Shown: positions 35,847 through 45,112, counted from the stretch's first letter. The stretch is DNA of 48,952 bases from an uncultured Oscillospiraceae bacterium (GCA_934591895.1 CAKTPP010000012.1:1-48952); one strand, 5' to 3'. A program made the numbers and translations. The notes: a model not told the origin generated them from the letters alone.

Positions 35847-37130
35847 TCAGGCCTGCGCGGCCTTCTCCTGCGCGGCTTTTTCTTCTGCAGCGACCTCTGC
35901 CAGCGTGCGTCTCTTGGGCTGGGGGATGGTGGTGTAGAAGACGACGGCGAGGATGCAGGCGACGATGGCATAGATCATGGAGGCAGTGTAGCTGCCAGTG
36001 GCCTTGACGAGCGCCGAGCTGATCTTCGGGCTGATGAAGGTGCAGATGATCATGTAGCCGAGCATGCAGATGCCGAAGATGCCGCCGGCATACTTGGAGC
36101 CGTAGGTCTCCTGAACGGCAACCGGGTGGCAGCAGTTCGTCGCGCCGAAGCCGACTGCCAGCAGGACATAGGCGATGTAGAACATGGCCAGGCTGTGGGC
36201 AAACATCAGGCAGAGCGAAGAGGCGACGGAGCAGATGCCGCAGATCGTATAGACCTTGCGGTAGCCGAGCTTGTCGATGAGCGCGCCCATACCAAGACGG
36301 CCGATGACGTTGCTGATCGAGTAGATCGACACGCCGATGGTGGCTGCGCTGAGCGAGTAGCCCGCATCCGAAATGAGGACGGAGAAGCGGGGGTAGCAGA
36401 TGATGTACATGGTCGGGAACAGACCGTAGCCGAGGAACAGGTGCCAGTAGCCGCGGGTCCGGAACGCCTGGCCGGGCGTCAGGCTCTCAAGCTGCGTGGC
36501 CGCGAGCTTGGGATCGTCCGCCTTGGCCTTCCAGCCGGCCGGGGCATAGCCCACCGGGGCGGTCTTGAGGCCGATGGCCGCGCAGATGCCGATGACGATG
36601 ATCGCGCCGCCGACGATGTAGAGCGTGACGATGATGCCGATGCTGCTGATGAGCTTGACGATCAGGGGTGCGAGGAAGGTAGCGGAGCCGCCGTTAAAGG
36701 CCATGCACAGGCCGGAGGCAAGGCCGCGCTTGTCGGGGTACCAGCCGGTCGCGCAGTAGGTGCTGCCGGTGTACGTGAAGCCGACGCCGAGACCCTGCAG
36801 GACGCTGAAGGTGATGTACAGCATCCAGGGGGAGCCGGAGGGGACCATGCCGGACAGCAGGAACGCGAGGCCCAGCAGGATGCAGCCGAGGAAGAGCGTT
36901 TTCTTGGCGCCGATCTTGCCGAGCAGCCAGCCGCTGATGATGTGGCCGGGCGTCTGCATAAAGGCCATGTAGGTGGCGACGCCGGCAATGGCTTCCGTCG
37001 TCCAGCCGAAGTGCTTTGCCATCGGGGAGACGAAAACGGCCGCGGAGTTGACGATGCCGCACATGGCGAGCACGATCAGGGCACGCACCAGAATACCTGT
37101 GCGATTCGGTGTTTTGATAGACTTATCCAT
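35847..37130 (-). CDS. MFS transporter, OFA (oxalate/formate antiporter) type
   Basis: 427 residues, 12 predicted spans. The OFA-family landmarks include GLGVGFTYTGSTYCATGWYPDKRGLASGL in the first half and GRLGMGALIDKLGYRK in the second. OFA carriers exchange small carboxylates such as oxalate and formate; relatives in gut anaerobes are found beside enzymes that reduce aromatic or steroid compounds. Start at 37130 has AAGGAGAAAG upstream. 42 bases after the SDR. Confidence 0.82.
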   Translation of the reverse strand: MDKSIKTPNRTGILVRALIVLAMCGIVNSAAVFVSPMAKHFGWTTEAIAGVATYMAFMQTPGHIISGWLLGKIGAKKTLFLGCILLGLAFLLSGMVPSGSPWMLYITFSVLQGLGVGFTYTGSTYCATGWYPDKRGLASGLCMAFNGGSATFLAPLIVKLISSIGIIVTLYIVGGAIIVIGICAAIGLKTAPVGYAPAGWKAKADDPKLAATQLESLTPGQAFRTRGYWHLFLGYGLFPTMYIICYPRFSVLISDAGYSLSAATIGVSIYSISNVIGRLGMGALIDKLGYRKVYTICGICSVASSLCLMFAHSLAMFYIAYVLLAVGFGATNCCHPVAVQETYGSKYAGGIFGICMLGYMIICTFISPKISSALVKATGSYTASMIYAIVACILAVVFYTTIPQPKRRTLAEVAAEEKAAQEKAAQA

Positions 37131-37171
37131 ATCTTTCTCCTTATATCTCCAGAGTTGCCTGAGCGAATGCG

Positions 37172-37948
37172 TCAGTTGCAGGTCCAGCCGCCGTCGACCG
37201 CGACGATCTGGCCGGTCGTGTACGTGCAGCAGGGCGCGGCGAAGTAAACACAAAGGCCATCCATCTCGCCGAGGATGCCGTGGCGCTCTTTCGGGCAGCG
37301 GTCCTTGTGCAGCTGCACAAAAGCGTCGGAGTCGATGAACTTCTCGGTCAGCTCGGTCGGGAAGTAGCCCGGCGCGATGCAGTTGACAGTGATGTTGTAC
37401 TTGCCCCAGTCGTTGGCCAATGCCTTGGTCATCATGTGCACGCCGCCCTTGGAGGCGCAGTACGGCGCGGTCCAGACATTCTTTCTGGAAACGAAACCGT
37501 GGATGGAGGAAACGTTGACAATGCGGCCGTAGTTATTAGGGATCATAGACAGGCGCGCGACGTCGCGGCAGAGATAGAACAGGCCGGTCAGGTCGGTATC
37601 GACCACATGGGCCCACTGCTCATCGGTCATGGTCGCCGGGTCGCCGGAGCCGCCGGTGCCGCCGGAGTTGACCAGAATGTCGATCTTGCCGAAGTGCGCA
37701 ATGACATCCTCCACGCACTTGGTGACGGACTTGGAGTCGCACAGGTCGAGGGAGTGGGGGTAAACCTCCACGCCGTACTCCGCGGCGATCTCCTTCGCAT
37801 TTTTCTCCAGGCGGTCGGTGCGGCGCGCCACGAGGGCGACGTTGGCACCGGCGTTGGCCATTGCCTTTGCGAACTGCAGGCCAAGGCCGGAGCTGCCGCC
37901 GGCAACCAGAGCGACCTGACCTGTCAGATCAAAAATGTTGTTTTTCAC
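37172..37948 (-). CDS. Short-chain dehydrogenase/reductase (258 aa)
   Basis: 258 residues, classical SDR. NAD(P) loop AGGSSGLG at 16-23 and catalytic Ser148, Tyr163, Lys167 (YCASK). The usual NNAG strand motif reads VNSGG (93-97). The GTG start at 37948 is chosen because AAAGGAGA lies 7 bases upstream; it is a keto/hydroxy oxidoreductase of unknown substrate. Directly follows OYE1 by 52 bases, so it is likely to act on the product or precursor of that enzyme. Confidence 0.88.
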   Translation of the reverse strand: MKNNIFDLTGQVALVAGGSSGLGLQFAKAMANAGANVALVARRTDRLEKNAKEIAAEYGVEVYPHSLDLCDSKSVTKCVEDVIAHFGKIDILVNSGGTGGSGDPATMTDEQWAHVVDTDLTGLFYLCRDVARLSMIPNNYGRIVNVSSIHGFVSRKNVWTAPYCASKGGVHMMTKALANDWGKYNITVNCIAPGYFPTELTEKFIDSDAFVQLHKDRCPKERHGILGEMDGLCVYFAAPCCTYTTGQIVAVDGGWTCN

Positions 37949-38000
37949 GATATCGTCTCCTTTTTTGGATGTTTCAGAATCGTTTTTTCGTATCTTTGTG

Positions 38001-39941
38001 TCAGAATTCCCAGGCGAGGGCGAAAGCATCGCGGTTGGCCTCGAGCATGGTGCCGCCGCGGACGGCGTCGCCGGCATAGACGACGTGGTCAAAGTTCCGG
38101 TCAAACGCCGCGCGCGCGGCCAGATCCGACCGGCTGCCCATCGCCAGAACGACGGCCTCGGCCTTCAGCTCAGTGTACTGGCCGGTGTGCGTGTCCCGCA
38201 GACGGATGCTGCCGTCGTCCACCGCAGCGATGGCCTGGCCGGTGCGGAACGTTACGCCGGCCTCCCGCAGCATCGGCAGGAGCTTGAACTTGGTGATGTA
38301 GTACACGGATGCGCCGATCTCATCGGCCATTTCCACGATCGTGACCTTGTTGTTCGCGCACAGGAAGTGGGCCACTTCGAGCCCGACATGTCCGCCGCCG
38401 ATGACGGCGACCTCCCTGCCCTCGATCACGCGGCGGCCGAGCAGAATGTCCTCGATGCCGAACACGTTTTCGCGGTCGATGCCGGGAATGTCCGGCACGA
38501 TCTGCTGCCCGCCCATGGTGACGAAGATACCGTAAGGATTGAGCCGCCGGAGCTCCGCCATGGTCGGCGCGTGATTCAGCTCCACCTGCACGCCGAGCGC
38601 GGCGAGCTGGTTTTTCTGCGTCTCGATATACTCGGCCACGAGCCCCTTGCACGGCGCTTTCGAGGCGAGCACGGCGCTGCCGCCAAGATAGGCGCGCCGC
38701 TCAAACAGGATCGGGCGGAAGCCGCGCTCGGCCAGGACGATGGCCGCCTGCATACCGGCAGGCCCGCCGCCGATCACCGGTACGCACCGGCCCGCTCCGT
38801 CGCGCCGCAGCGCCGCGGCGTTGTAGTCCCGCTCGCGGCCGAGCCGTGGGTTGATGGCGCAGCGGATGCCGCGGTGGTTGACGACCTCCTTGTTGCAGCT
38901 CATGCAGCCGATGCACTTGCGCAGGAGCGCTTCCCGACCGCTGCACGCCTTGTTGACCCAGTCCGGATCTGCGAGCTGTGCCCGGGACACACCGGCGAAA
39001 TCGCACACTCCCTCGCGCAGCAGCGCCTCGGCGGTCTCGGGGTGCTTGATGACGTTGACCGCGATGACCGGGATCTGCACCGCCGCCTTGACGGCCAGCG
39101 CATTTTCTTTCTTCCAGCCCTCAGGGAAGTAGCAGGGCTCGATGAAGGCGGCCGGGTTTTCGTAGCCGCCGCTGCTGACATTGATGCACGACACACCGTA
39201 GCCCTCGAGCAGCTTTGCGATCTCCACCGCATCCGCCTTCTGCAGGCCCTCGGGGATGTAATCGCAACCGTTGATGCGCACGCTGATCGGGAAGTCTCTG
39301 CCGCAGGCGCGGTGGATGCCCTCGATGATCTCGCGGACGATGCGCATCCGGTTTTCGAGGCTGCCGCCGTATTCATCGGTCCGCACATTGCTGTGCGGGC
39401 TGAGAAACTGGTGCAGCAGATAACCGTGCGCGCAGTGGAGCTCCACGCCGTCGGCATTGGCCTGCTGGGCATACACGGCGCCGGTGACGAATTTGTCGAC
39501 CATGCCGTGGATCTCCTCGCGCGTCATTTCGTGCGACACGCGGCCTGTGGCCGGGTTGACGATCCCGCTCGCGGAGATGACCTGGCGGCCGCCATTGAAC
39601 TGCGGCTTGCCCTCGCGGCCGGGGTGGAAGAGCTGGAAGAACACTTTGCAGTCGTAGCGGTGCAATGTGTCGGTCAGCAGCGCGAGGCGCTTGATGAACC
39701 GCGGCGCGTGAATCTGCAGCTGGTGGGTCTCGGCGATGCCGTTTTCCCCGTCGACCGCGCAAAACTCGGTGATCAGCAGCCCGCAGCCGCCGGCCGCCCG
39801 GGCCTTGTAGCAGGCGATGATCTCGTCGGACGCCTCGCCGTTTTCTGCGGCGAGACCGTTGCCCATGGCCGTCATCACGACGCGGTTTTTGATCCGCAGG
39901 CCGCCGATGTAACCGGGTGTAAACAGGTTTTCGTAGTTCAT
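38001..39941 (-). CDS. OYE/2,4-dienoyl-CoA reductase-type flavoenzyme 1
   Basis: 646 residues: N-terminal FMN-binding TIM barrel of the old yellow enzyme family (1-330), a 4Fe-4S site (CIGCMSCN...RC with Cys spacing C-x2-C-x2-C-x11-C near 345-365), and a C-terminal FAD/NAD(P) domain (GGGPAGMQAAIVLAERG; VAVIGGGHVGLEVAHFL). This is the architecture of 2,4-dienoyl-CoA reductase, BaiCD/BaiH, 2-enoate reductases and daidzein reductase, which reduce activated C=C bonds anaerobically. First gene of its operon, promoter at 40016-40044. Substrate not deducible. Confidence 0.88.
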   Translation of the reverse strand: MNYENLFTPGYIGGLRIKNRVVMTAMGNGLAAENGEASDEIIACYKARAAGGCGLLITEFCAVDGENGIAETHQLQIHAPRFIKRLALLTDTLHRYDCKVFFQLFHPGREGKPQFNGGRQVISASGIVNPATGRVSHEMTREEIHGMVDKFVTGAVYAQQANADGVELHCAHGYLLHQFLSPHSNVRTDEYGGSLENRMRIVREIIEGIHRACGRDFPISVRINGCDYIPEGLQKADAVEIAKLLEGYGVSCINVSSGGYENPAAFIEPCYFPEGWKKENALAVKAAVQIPVIAVNVIKHPETAEALLREGVCDFAGVSRAQLADPDWVNKACSGREALLRKCIGCMSCNKEVVNHRGIRCAINPRLGRERDYNAAALRRDGAGRCVPVIGGGPAGMQAAIVLAERGFRPILFERRAYLGGSAVLASKAPCKGLVAEYIETQKNQLAALGVQVELNHAPTMAELRRLNPYGIFVTMGGQQIVPDIPGIDRENVFGIEDILLGRRVIEGREVAVIGGGHVGLEVAHFLCANNKVTIVEMADEIGASVYYITKFKLLPMLREAGVTFRTGQAIAAVDDGSIRLRDTHTGQYTELKAEAVVLAMGSRSDLAARAAFDRNFDHVVYAGDAVRGGTMLEANRDAFALAWEF

Positions 39942-40015
39942 GGTTCCGTCCTTGTCGTCATGGGATCTTTCAAAGTACCGCTGAGCAAATGCGGCTTTTT
40001 TCTACCTTGGTTCGC

Positions 40016-40044
40016 ATGATACCCGAAAGATAAAAGAATCACAA
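40016..40044 (-). promoter_or_regulatory. Promoter of the OYE1-SDR-MFS-GntP operon
   Basis: Minus-strand TTGTGA (40044-40039), 17-base spacer, TATCAT (40021-40016), 75 bases upstream of OYE1. Confidence 0.6.
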
Positions 40045-40065
40045 TGTCACGAACGCTTAAAAAAA

Positions 40066-40082
40066 CTGCGGAATTTGTTCAC
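40066..40082. promoter_or_regulatory. Candidate operator upstream of OYE1
   Basis: GAATTTGTTCAC preceded by CTGCG, 22 bases beyond the OYE1 -35. The same block (GAATTTTGTTCAC preceded by CCGC) recurs at 42356-42372 between OYE2 and the PucR-type regulator. Shared sequence at two promoters of one module suggests a regulator site; unproven. Confidence 0.4.
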
Positions 40083-40154
40083 GGCTGACAAAAAAGTAAC
40101 ATGCCCGCCGGAACGCTGCGCGAGACGCAGAGCGCCTCGCGCATGGGACTGGAA

Positions 40155-42101
40155 TCAGATGTAAAAGCACTTTTCGTAGGCGGCCTTCGTTGCATCGGCC
40201 ATGGTGCCGGACTTGGTCGCGTCACCGACAACAACGACCTTATCAAACGCTGCGGCCAGCTTGTCCTCATAGGCCTTGTCCGGCCGGTTGCCGAGCGCCA
40301 TGACGACGATGTCGGCATCGATGCTGACGGTCTCGCCGCCGGGGAGCTGCTTGAGCTCGACGGTCCCCTCGCCGACGCCGGCGAGCGCGTGCTGCGTCAG
40401 GATCTCGACGCCGTTTTCCTGCAGCAGCGACAAGAGCTTGTACTTTGCCGTGCGGTAGATGGACGTGCCGACTTCCTTCTGCATCTCGACGACCGTGACC
40501 TGGTTGTCGGCGCACAGATAGTGCGCGACCTCGAGGCCGACGTGGCCGCCGCCGATGACGGCGATCTTCTTACCGGCAAACCGCACCTTGCCGAGCAGAA
40601 CGTCCTCAATATAATAGACATTGTCGCGGTCGGCGCCGGGAACTTTGGGGATGATCTGGTTGCCGCCGCAGGCGACCACGACACAGTACGGCTCGAGCGT
40701 CTGAATGCGCGTGACCGTGCCCGGCGTGTTGAGGTGCACCTCGATGCCGTATTCCTGCATCTCGGCGATCTGCGTGTCCACGAATTCCTGCGCCATGTGC
40801 TTGCAAGGCGCCTTGGAAGCAAGAATGGCGCTGCCGCCGAGCGTGCCGCTCGCTTCAAAGATCACGGGCTCGAAGCCGCGCTTTTTCATCAGCAGAGCCG
40901 CCTGCATGCCGGCCGGACCGCCGCCGACGATGGCGACCTTGCGGCCGTTGCCGTTTTTGACGAGCTTGTCATCGCCGAACGTGACCTCGTGGCCGGCGAT
41001 GGGGTTGAGCGCGCAGTGCAGCGTGCGGCCCGCGACGACGGACTTGTTGCAGTTCATGCAGCCGAGACATTTGCGGATGAGGTCCTCGCGCCCGGCCATG
41101 GTCTTCTGCACGAGATAGGGGTCGGCAATGTGCATGCGGGACATGCCGACGAAGTCGCTCACGCCCTCCTGCAGGAGCTGCTCGGCGAACTGCGGATGCT
41201 TGACGGTGTTGACCGCGATGACCGGAACGCTGACCTGGCTCTTGATAGCCTTGACAAAGCCGCTTCTCCAGCCCTCGGGGCTGTAGCAGGGCTCGATCAT
41301 GGTCGCCGCACTCGCGTACACGCCGCAGCTGACGTTGAAGTAATCGACATACGGCTCCAGATACTTGGCGATCTCGACGCAGGCATCCTGATCGTTGCCG
41401 CCCTCGACGAAGTCGTTGCCGTTGATGCGCGCGCCGACGACGAAGCCGGGCTCGACCACCTCGCGGATGCCCTTCAGGATGCGCACAATAAAGCGGCAGC
41501 GGTTTTCCATGGAGCCGCCGTATTCATCGGTGCGCTTGTTTGTGTAGGGGCTCAAAAACTGCTGCAGCAGGTAGCCGTGTGCGCCGTGGATCTCCACGCC
41601 GTCGGCGCCGGCGGCCTGCGCATTGAGCGCGGCCTGAACGAAGAGGCCGACCAGCCGGTCGATGTCCTCAATGGTCATCTCGCGCGGCAGGATCGTGTCG
41701 CGGCCGACCACGCTGTTGAGCTCTACGCTCGGTGCCATGGCCTGGCGGCCGCCGTTGATCGCCGGGGGCGCTTCGCGTCCGCCGTGGTGCAGCTGGACGA
41801 AGATCTTGGCACCGTGACGGTGCACGGCATCACAGATGCGCTCAAAACTCGCGATCTGGCGCTCATCCCAGATGCCGAGCTGAATGCGGTTGCAGTGACC
41901 GCTGTCCGGATCGACCGACGTGAACTCCGGGATGATGAGGCCGCAGCCGCCCTTGGCGCGCTCCTCATAGAACCGGACCTGCTCCGGCGTGGAGCAGCCG
42001 TTCCAGTCGCCGAGCATCGTGCCCATGGCCGTCATGACGACGCGGTTGCGCAGCTCGAGCCGGCCGATGGTTCCCTTTTCAAATAATTTTTCGTAATGCA
42101 T
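40155..42101 (-). CDS. OYE/2,4-dienoyl-CoA reductase-type flavoenzyme 2
   Basis: 648 residues, a paralogue of the 38001-39941 protein with the same three-part layout: OYE barrel (MHYEKLFEKGTIGRLELRNR...), 4Fe-4S motif CLGCMNCNKSVV...HC, FAD domain GGGPAGMQAALLMKKRG and NAD(P) loop IGGGHVGLEVAHYLC. Family knowledge predicts C=C reduction driven by NAD(P)H through FAD, Fe-S and FMN. The ATG at 42101 is preferred over a TTG nine bases upstream because of spacing from AGGTGAGG. Separate promoter (42213-42241); stands next to the divergent regulator. Confidence 0.88.
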   Translation of the reverse strand: MHYEKLFEKGTIGRLELRNRVVMTAMGTMLGDWNGCSTPEQVRFYEERAKGGCGLIIPEFTSVDPDSGHCNRIQLGIWDERQIASFERICDAVHRHGAKIFVQLHHGGREAPPAINGGRQAMAPSVELNSVVGRDTILPREMTIEDIDRLVGLFVQAALNAQAAGADGVEIHGAHGYLLQQFLSPYTNKRTDEYGGSMENRCRFIVRILKGIREVVEPGFVVGARINGNDFVEGGNDQDACVEIAKYLEPYVDYFNVSCGVYASAATMIEPCYSPEGWRSGFVKAIKSQVSVPVIAVNTVKHPQFAEQLLQEGVSDFVGMSRMHIADPYLVQKTMAGREDLIRKCLGCMNCNKSVVAGRTLHCALNPIAGHEVTFGDDKLVKNGNGRKVAIVGGGPAGMQAALLMKKRGFEPVIFEASGTLGGSAILASKAPCKHMAQEFVDTQIAEMQEYGIEVHLNTPGTVTRIQTLEPYCVVVACGGNQIIPKVPGADRDNVYYIEDVLLGKVRFAGKKIAVIGGGHVGLEVAHYLCADNQVTVVEMQKEVGTSIYRTAKYKLLSLLQENGVEILTQHALAGVGEGTVELKQLPGGETVSIDADIVVMALGNRPDKAYEDKLAAAFDKVVVVGDATKSGTMADATKAAYEKCFYI

Positions 42102-42212
42102 AAGCAGCAAACCTCACCTTTCAATTTTCTGCGTTTCTGCCGTCCGGTGCTCACCCGTGCGGCAAGAGAGATAGAAAAAACGCATTTGGCTCATATCAAC
42201 TTTGCTGCCCTC

Positions 42213-42241
42213 ATTGTATCTGCGCCGTGCGACTGTGCCTA
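42213..42241 (-). promoter_or_regulatory. OYE2 promoter
   Basis: Minus-strand TAGGCA (42241-42236), 17-base spacer, TACAAT (42218-42213). A palindrome GCACAATGTGC lies upstream at 42283-42293. Confidence 0.5.
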
Positions 42242-42282
42242 TGTCATGCGTGAAAAAAACAGCAAGCAAAACCATGCACGAT

Positions 42283-42372
42283 GCACAATGTGCGCACGCG
42301 CAGACCCGCCGAGTTCCGCGCCCGGAAAATGCCGCTGTCAAAAGTGACAAGAACACCGCGAATTTTGTTCAC
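42283..42372. promoter_or_regulatory. Candidate operator region between OYE2 and the regulator
   Basis: Contains the 11-bp palindrome GCACAATGTGC (42283-42293) and the block CGAATTTTGTTCACAATG (42358-42375) shared in part with 40066-40082. The CACAATG core occurs at both and again overlapping the OYE1 -35 (40040). Site of action of the PucR-type protein is a reasonable guess. Confidence 0.4.
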
Positions 42373-42379
42373 AATGCAC

Positions 42380-42408
42380 TTGCCGAATGGGGGTATTCCA
42401 TGTATAAT
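42380..42408 (+). promoter_or_regulatory. Promoter of the PucR-type regulator
   Basis: TTGCCG (42380-42385), 17-base spacer, consensus TATAAT (42403-42408), 46 bases before the start; the candidate operator lies just upstream of its -35. Confidence 0.65.
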
Positions 42409-42454
42409 GTTCTTGTTAATTTATTGACACCTGCTGTAAATAAGGAGGCGCCCT

Positions 42455-44029
42455 ATGCTGTTTTCAGAGCTTGCCAAGCGCGTGGCAGAAAAATATCCGG
42501 AGGTCAAGGCGGTCTACCCCATGGACTGCGAACTGAGCAACATAGAGCTGTATGACCCGAACGGGGCAGTCCCGCCGGTCGACACGCTCAACATTTATAC
42601 CGCCCGGCAGATCAGCGAAGACATGACGCTGCCGCTCTGCTTTGTGTGCGCGGGCACGCCCGATCAGACGGCGCACGACAAGATCGCCTACAGTGACAGC
42701 AACTACATCATCATCCCGCAGGTCTCGGCCGTGGATGTGGTGTATTACATCATGTCGCTCTTCGGTGACTCCTTCAAACAGCAGAAGCTGTACTCCAACC
42801 TGATCTATATGCTGCTCAACGACGCGGATCTGACGTCGGTGTTCTGCGAATTTTCCAAGGGCACCGGCTCGCAGATGCTGGCCATCGACATTTCCGGCAA
42901 GGTGCTGGCCTATTCCAAGCCGTTCAGGGTCAATCACCCGCACTGGATCCACAGCATCGAGGTCGGCTATCTGGATAACTACCTGATCGAGTACATCCTC
43001 TCGTACCGGGTCAAGCATAAGATGGACATGTCGCCCAACACGTTCGTGCTGTTCTGCAACCGGCTGCAGATGTACATCAAGGTCATCCGCGTCATTGCCG
43101 ACAATGAGATCATCGGCTACGTGTTCATGGGCAATTACACCGGGGAGTTCCCGTGGTTCAGCGACAAGCTGATGCAGCTGCTGGCCAAAAACCTGCACTC
43201 CACCCTGCTCGGCAGCCGCAGCTACAGCACCTACCGCTTCAATATGCACCAGAGCGTGCTCAGCGACATCATCGAGGGCGCCAGCGAGGACGAAACGATC
43301 CAGCGCATCAACGCTGCCAAGCTGACCTTCCCGCCGAATATGCGCGCGGTCGTGCTCAAGCCGAGCTATTTCAGGGGCAACGAATATCTTTACGATGTGC
43401 TGATGCCGCGCGTCGCGGAGATCCTGCCGGCCTCGCCGCGCGTGCATAAGAAAAACGCGATCGTCACATTCGTCGGCGTGGACAATGCGGGCGCGCTCCC
43501 GGAGGAGACGCGCACGGCCATTGAGACCCTCGCGGCCGACGGGCAGGTCCTCGTCGGCGTGAGCAATCTGTTCCACAAACCGTCGAAGCTCTACGTTTAC
43601 TATCAGCAGGCGCTGCAGGCCATGTCCTTTTCGCGGCGGCTGTCGAACACCGGCGGCGTGTTCTTCTTCTCGGACTATGCGTTTTACATCATGCTCGACC
43701 GCATGGAGGATACGCCGCTGCTCGAGCAGTGCCGCCTTCCGGTGCTCGCCAGTCTGGAAGCCTACGACGCGGACAAGAACACCGAGCTGTACGAAACGCT
43801 GAAGATCTATACCAAAACCGGCTTCAGCAAAAACCGCACGGCCGAGCTCATGTTCATGCACCGCAACACGGTCAATTACCGCATCCAGCAGATCGAGAAT
43901 CTGTTCTCCGTAGACTTTTCGGACCCATCGCTGCTGTTCAAGCTGCAGTATTCCTTTTGCATCGACGCGTTCTTGAAAAACCGCTATTCCGATCTCGCGG
44001 TCCTGCCCGAAAAACCGGCAGGCGAATGA
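42455..44029 (+). CDS. PucR/CdaR-type transcriptional regulator
   Basis: 524 residues. The C-terminal helix-turn-helix of the PucR family (HTH_30) is clear at about 445-510 (TKTGFSKNRTAELMFMHRNTVNYRIQQIENLF). Upstream there is a mixed alpha/beta region that may sense ligand, including a GGDEF-like degenerate section (about 280-420) common in CdaR regulators; no known ligand motif. AAGGAGGC precedes the ATG. Divergent from OYE2 and located inside the module, it is the obvious candidate controller. Confidence 0.85.
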   Translation: MLFSELAKRVAEKYPEVKAVYPMDCELSNIELYDPNGAVPPVDTLNIYTARQISEDMTLPLCFVCAGTPDQTAHDKIAYSDSNYIIIPQVSAVDVVYYIMSLFGDSFKQQKLYSNLIYMLLNDADLTSVFCEFSKGTGSQMLAIDISGKVLAYSKPFRVNHPHWIHSIEVGYLDNYLIEYILSYRVKHKMDMSPNTFVLFCNRLQMYIKVIRVIADNEIIGYVFMGNYTGEFPWFSDKLMQLLAKNLHSTLLGSRSYSTYRFNMHQSVLSDIIEGASEDETIQRINAAKLTFPPNMRAVVLKPSYFRGNEYLYDVLMPRVAEILPASPRVHKKNAIVTFVGVDNAGALPEETRTAIETLAADGQVLVGVSNLFHKPSKLYVYYQQALQAMSFSRRLSNTGGVFFFSDYAFYIMLDRMEDTPLLEQCRLPVLASLEAYDADKNTELYETLKIYTKTGFSKNRTAELMFMHRNTVNYRIQQIENLFSVDFSDPSLLFKLQYSFCIDAFLKNRYSDLAVLPEKPAGE

Positions 44030-44097
44030 CTCCGACGGCGCAGGCGCGGCAAAACTGCCGTGCCCGCGCCCGTTTTCTTCTTCCGAAATACAGAAAA

Positions 44098-44123
44098 GAG
44101 CACCTCCCGGCCGGGAGGTGCTC
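44098..44123 (-). terminator. Terminator of the 296-aa SDR gene
   Basis: A 26-base perfect palindrome (GAGCACCTCCCGG and its complement) followed by TTTTCTG on the minus strand. Also lies after the regulator gene on the plus strand. Confidence 0.75.
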
Positions 44124-44150
44124 CTGTTATTTGTGCGGATGCGGCTCTGT

Positions 44151-45041
44151 TCAGTCGTCGTAGCCCTCGAGCGCCTTGAACTCGGCGTCGAGCTCTTCGT
44201 CCTTGCGCAGGTCGGCCTCGATGCGCGCGAAGCGGTCGCGCAGCATCTGGTGGGTATGCACGTGCGGGTGCACGTAGAGCTGCTCGTCCTCCATGGCGCG
44301 GAACAGACGCGGGCCGACAAAGCGGGGGTTATAGCCCTGGTTCTTGATGCGGCTTTCAAAATTGGCCCTGTAGTCCTGATAGTCGCCGGTCGCGTAGAAG
44401 GGATCATAAGGCTTCTGGAACTTCTCGGGGCGGCGCTTCTCGCTGTCCCAGATCGTGGTGTTGACGTACTCCGGGCAGAACGCAGTCACGCCAATGTACG
44501 GCGCATAGTTGACGGCATAGTCCTTCACGCTCTCGGCAAGGCTCAGCGCCGCATGCTTGGTCGCAGTGTAGGCCGACTGGATGCGCATACCGGGCTGCAG
44601 GCCGCCGATGGAGACAGTGAACAGGAAGTAGGCGTCGGTACCCTGCTTTTTCATGATGGGCAGCACTTCCGTGACGTAGTAGGCCATGCCGAGGAAGTTG
44701 ACGCTGGTGATCCAATCCCAGTCCTGGGCCGGAATGTTGCCCAGCGTGCCGGCGCCGGCAACACCGGCGTTGCTGAAGAACACATCGATGCGCTCAAATT
44801 CCGCCATGATGCGCTCGACGCTCATGCGGACCTGCTCGTACTCGGACACGTCCACGGTGATCGTGACGACTTTGGGCGCGCCCAGCGCTTCGCATTCCTT
44901 CTTGACCTCCTGCAGCCGGTCGCCTTCGATGTCGATCAGCGCAAGGTTCATGCCGCGGCGTGCGGCCTCCAGTGCGAAGGCTTCGCCGATGCCGTTGGCT
45001 GCGCCGGTGATACCGGCTACTTTTCCAGCAAATTCTTTCAT
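44151..45041 (-). CDS. Short-chain dehydrogenase/reductase (296 aa)
   Basis: 296 residues. TGAANGIG at 12-19, NAG at 91-93, catalytic Ser144, Tyr158, Lys162 (YTATK). A C-terminal extension of about 60 residues, rich in charged residues (HPHVHTHQMLRDRFARIEADLRKDEELDAEF), goes beyond a minimal SDR. Extended -10 promoter upstream (TGTTATGAT at 45112-45104). Adjacent to the PucR regulator but on its own transcript; probably part of the same module. Substrate unknown. Confidence 0.86.
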   Translation of the reverse strand: MKEFAGKVAGITGAANGIGEAFALEAARRGMNLALIDIEGDRLQEVKKECEALGAPKVVTITVDVSEYEQVRMSVERIMAEFERIDVFFSNAGVAGAGTLGNIPAQDWDWITSVNFLGMAYYVTEVLPIMKKQGTDAYFLFTVSIGGLQPGMRIQSAYTATKHAALSLAESVKDYAVNYAPYIGVTAFCPEYVNTTIWDSEKRRPEKFQKPYDPFYATGDYQDYRANFESRIKNQGYNPRFVGPRLFRAMEDEQLYVHPHVHTHQMLRDRFARIEADLRKDEELDAEFKALEGYDD

Positions 45042-45103
45042 TGTAGTTACCTCCGTTTGTTCAGGATGATCTTTTGAAAAATCGTCTTTCTTACTGTGAC
45101 ATT

Positions 45104-45112
45104 ATCATAACA
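45104..45112 (-). promoter_or_regulatory. Extended -10 promoter of the 296-aa SDR gene
   Basis: Minus-strand TGT followed by TATGAT (45109-45104), about 63 bases upstream of the ATG; no convincing -35. Confidence 0.45.
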
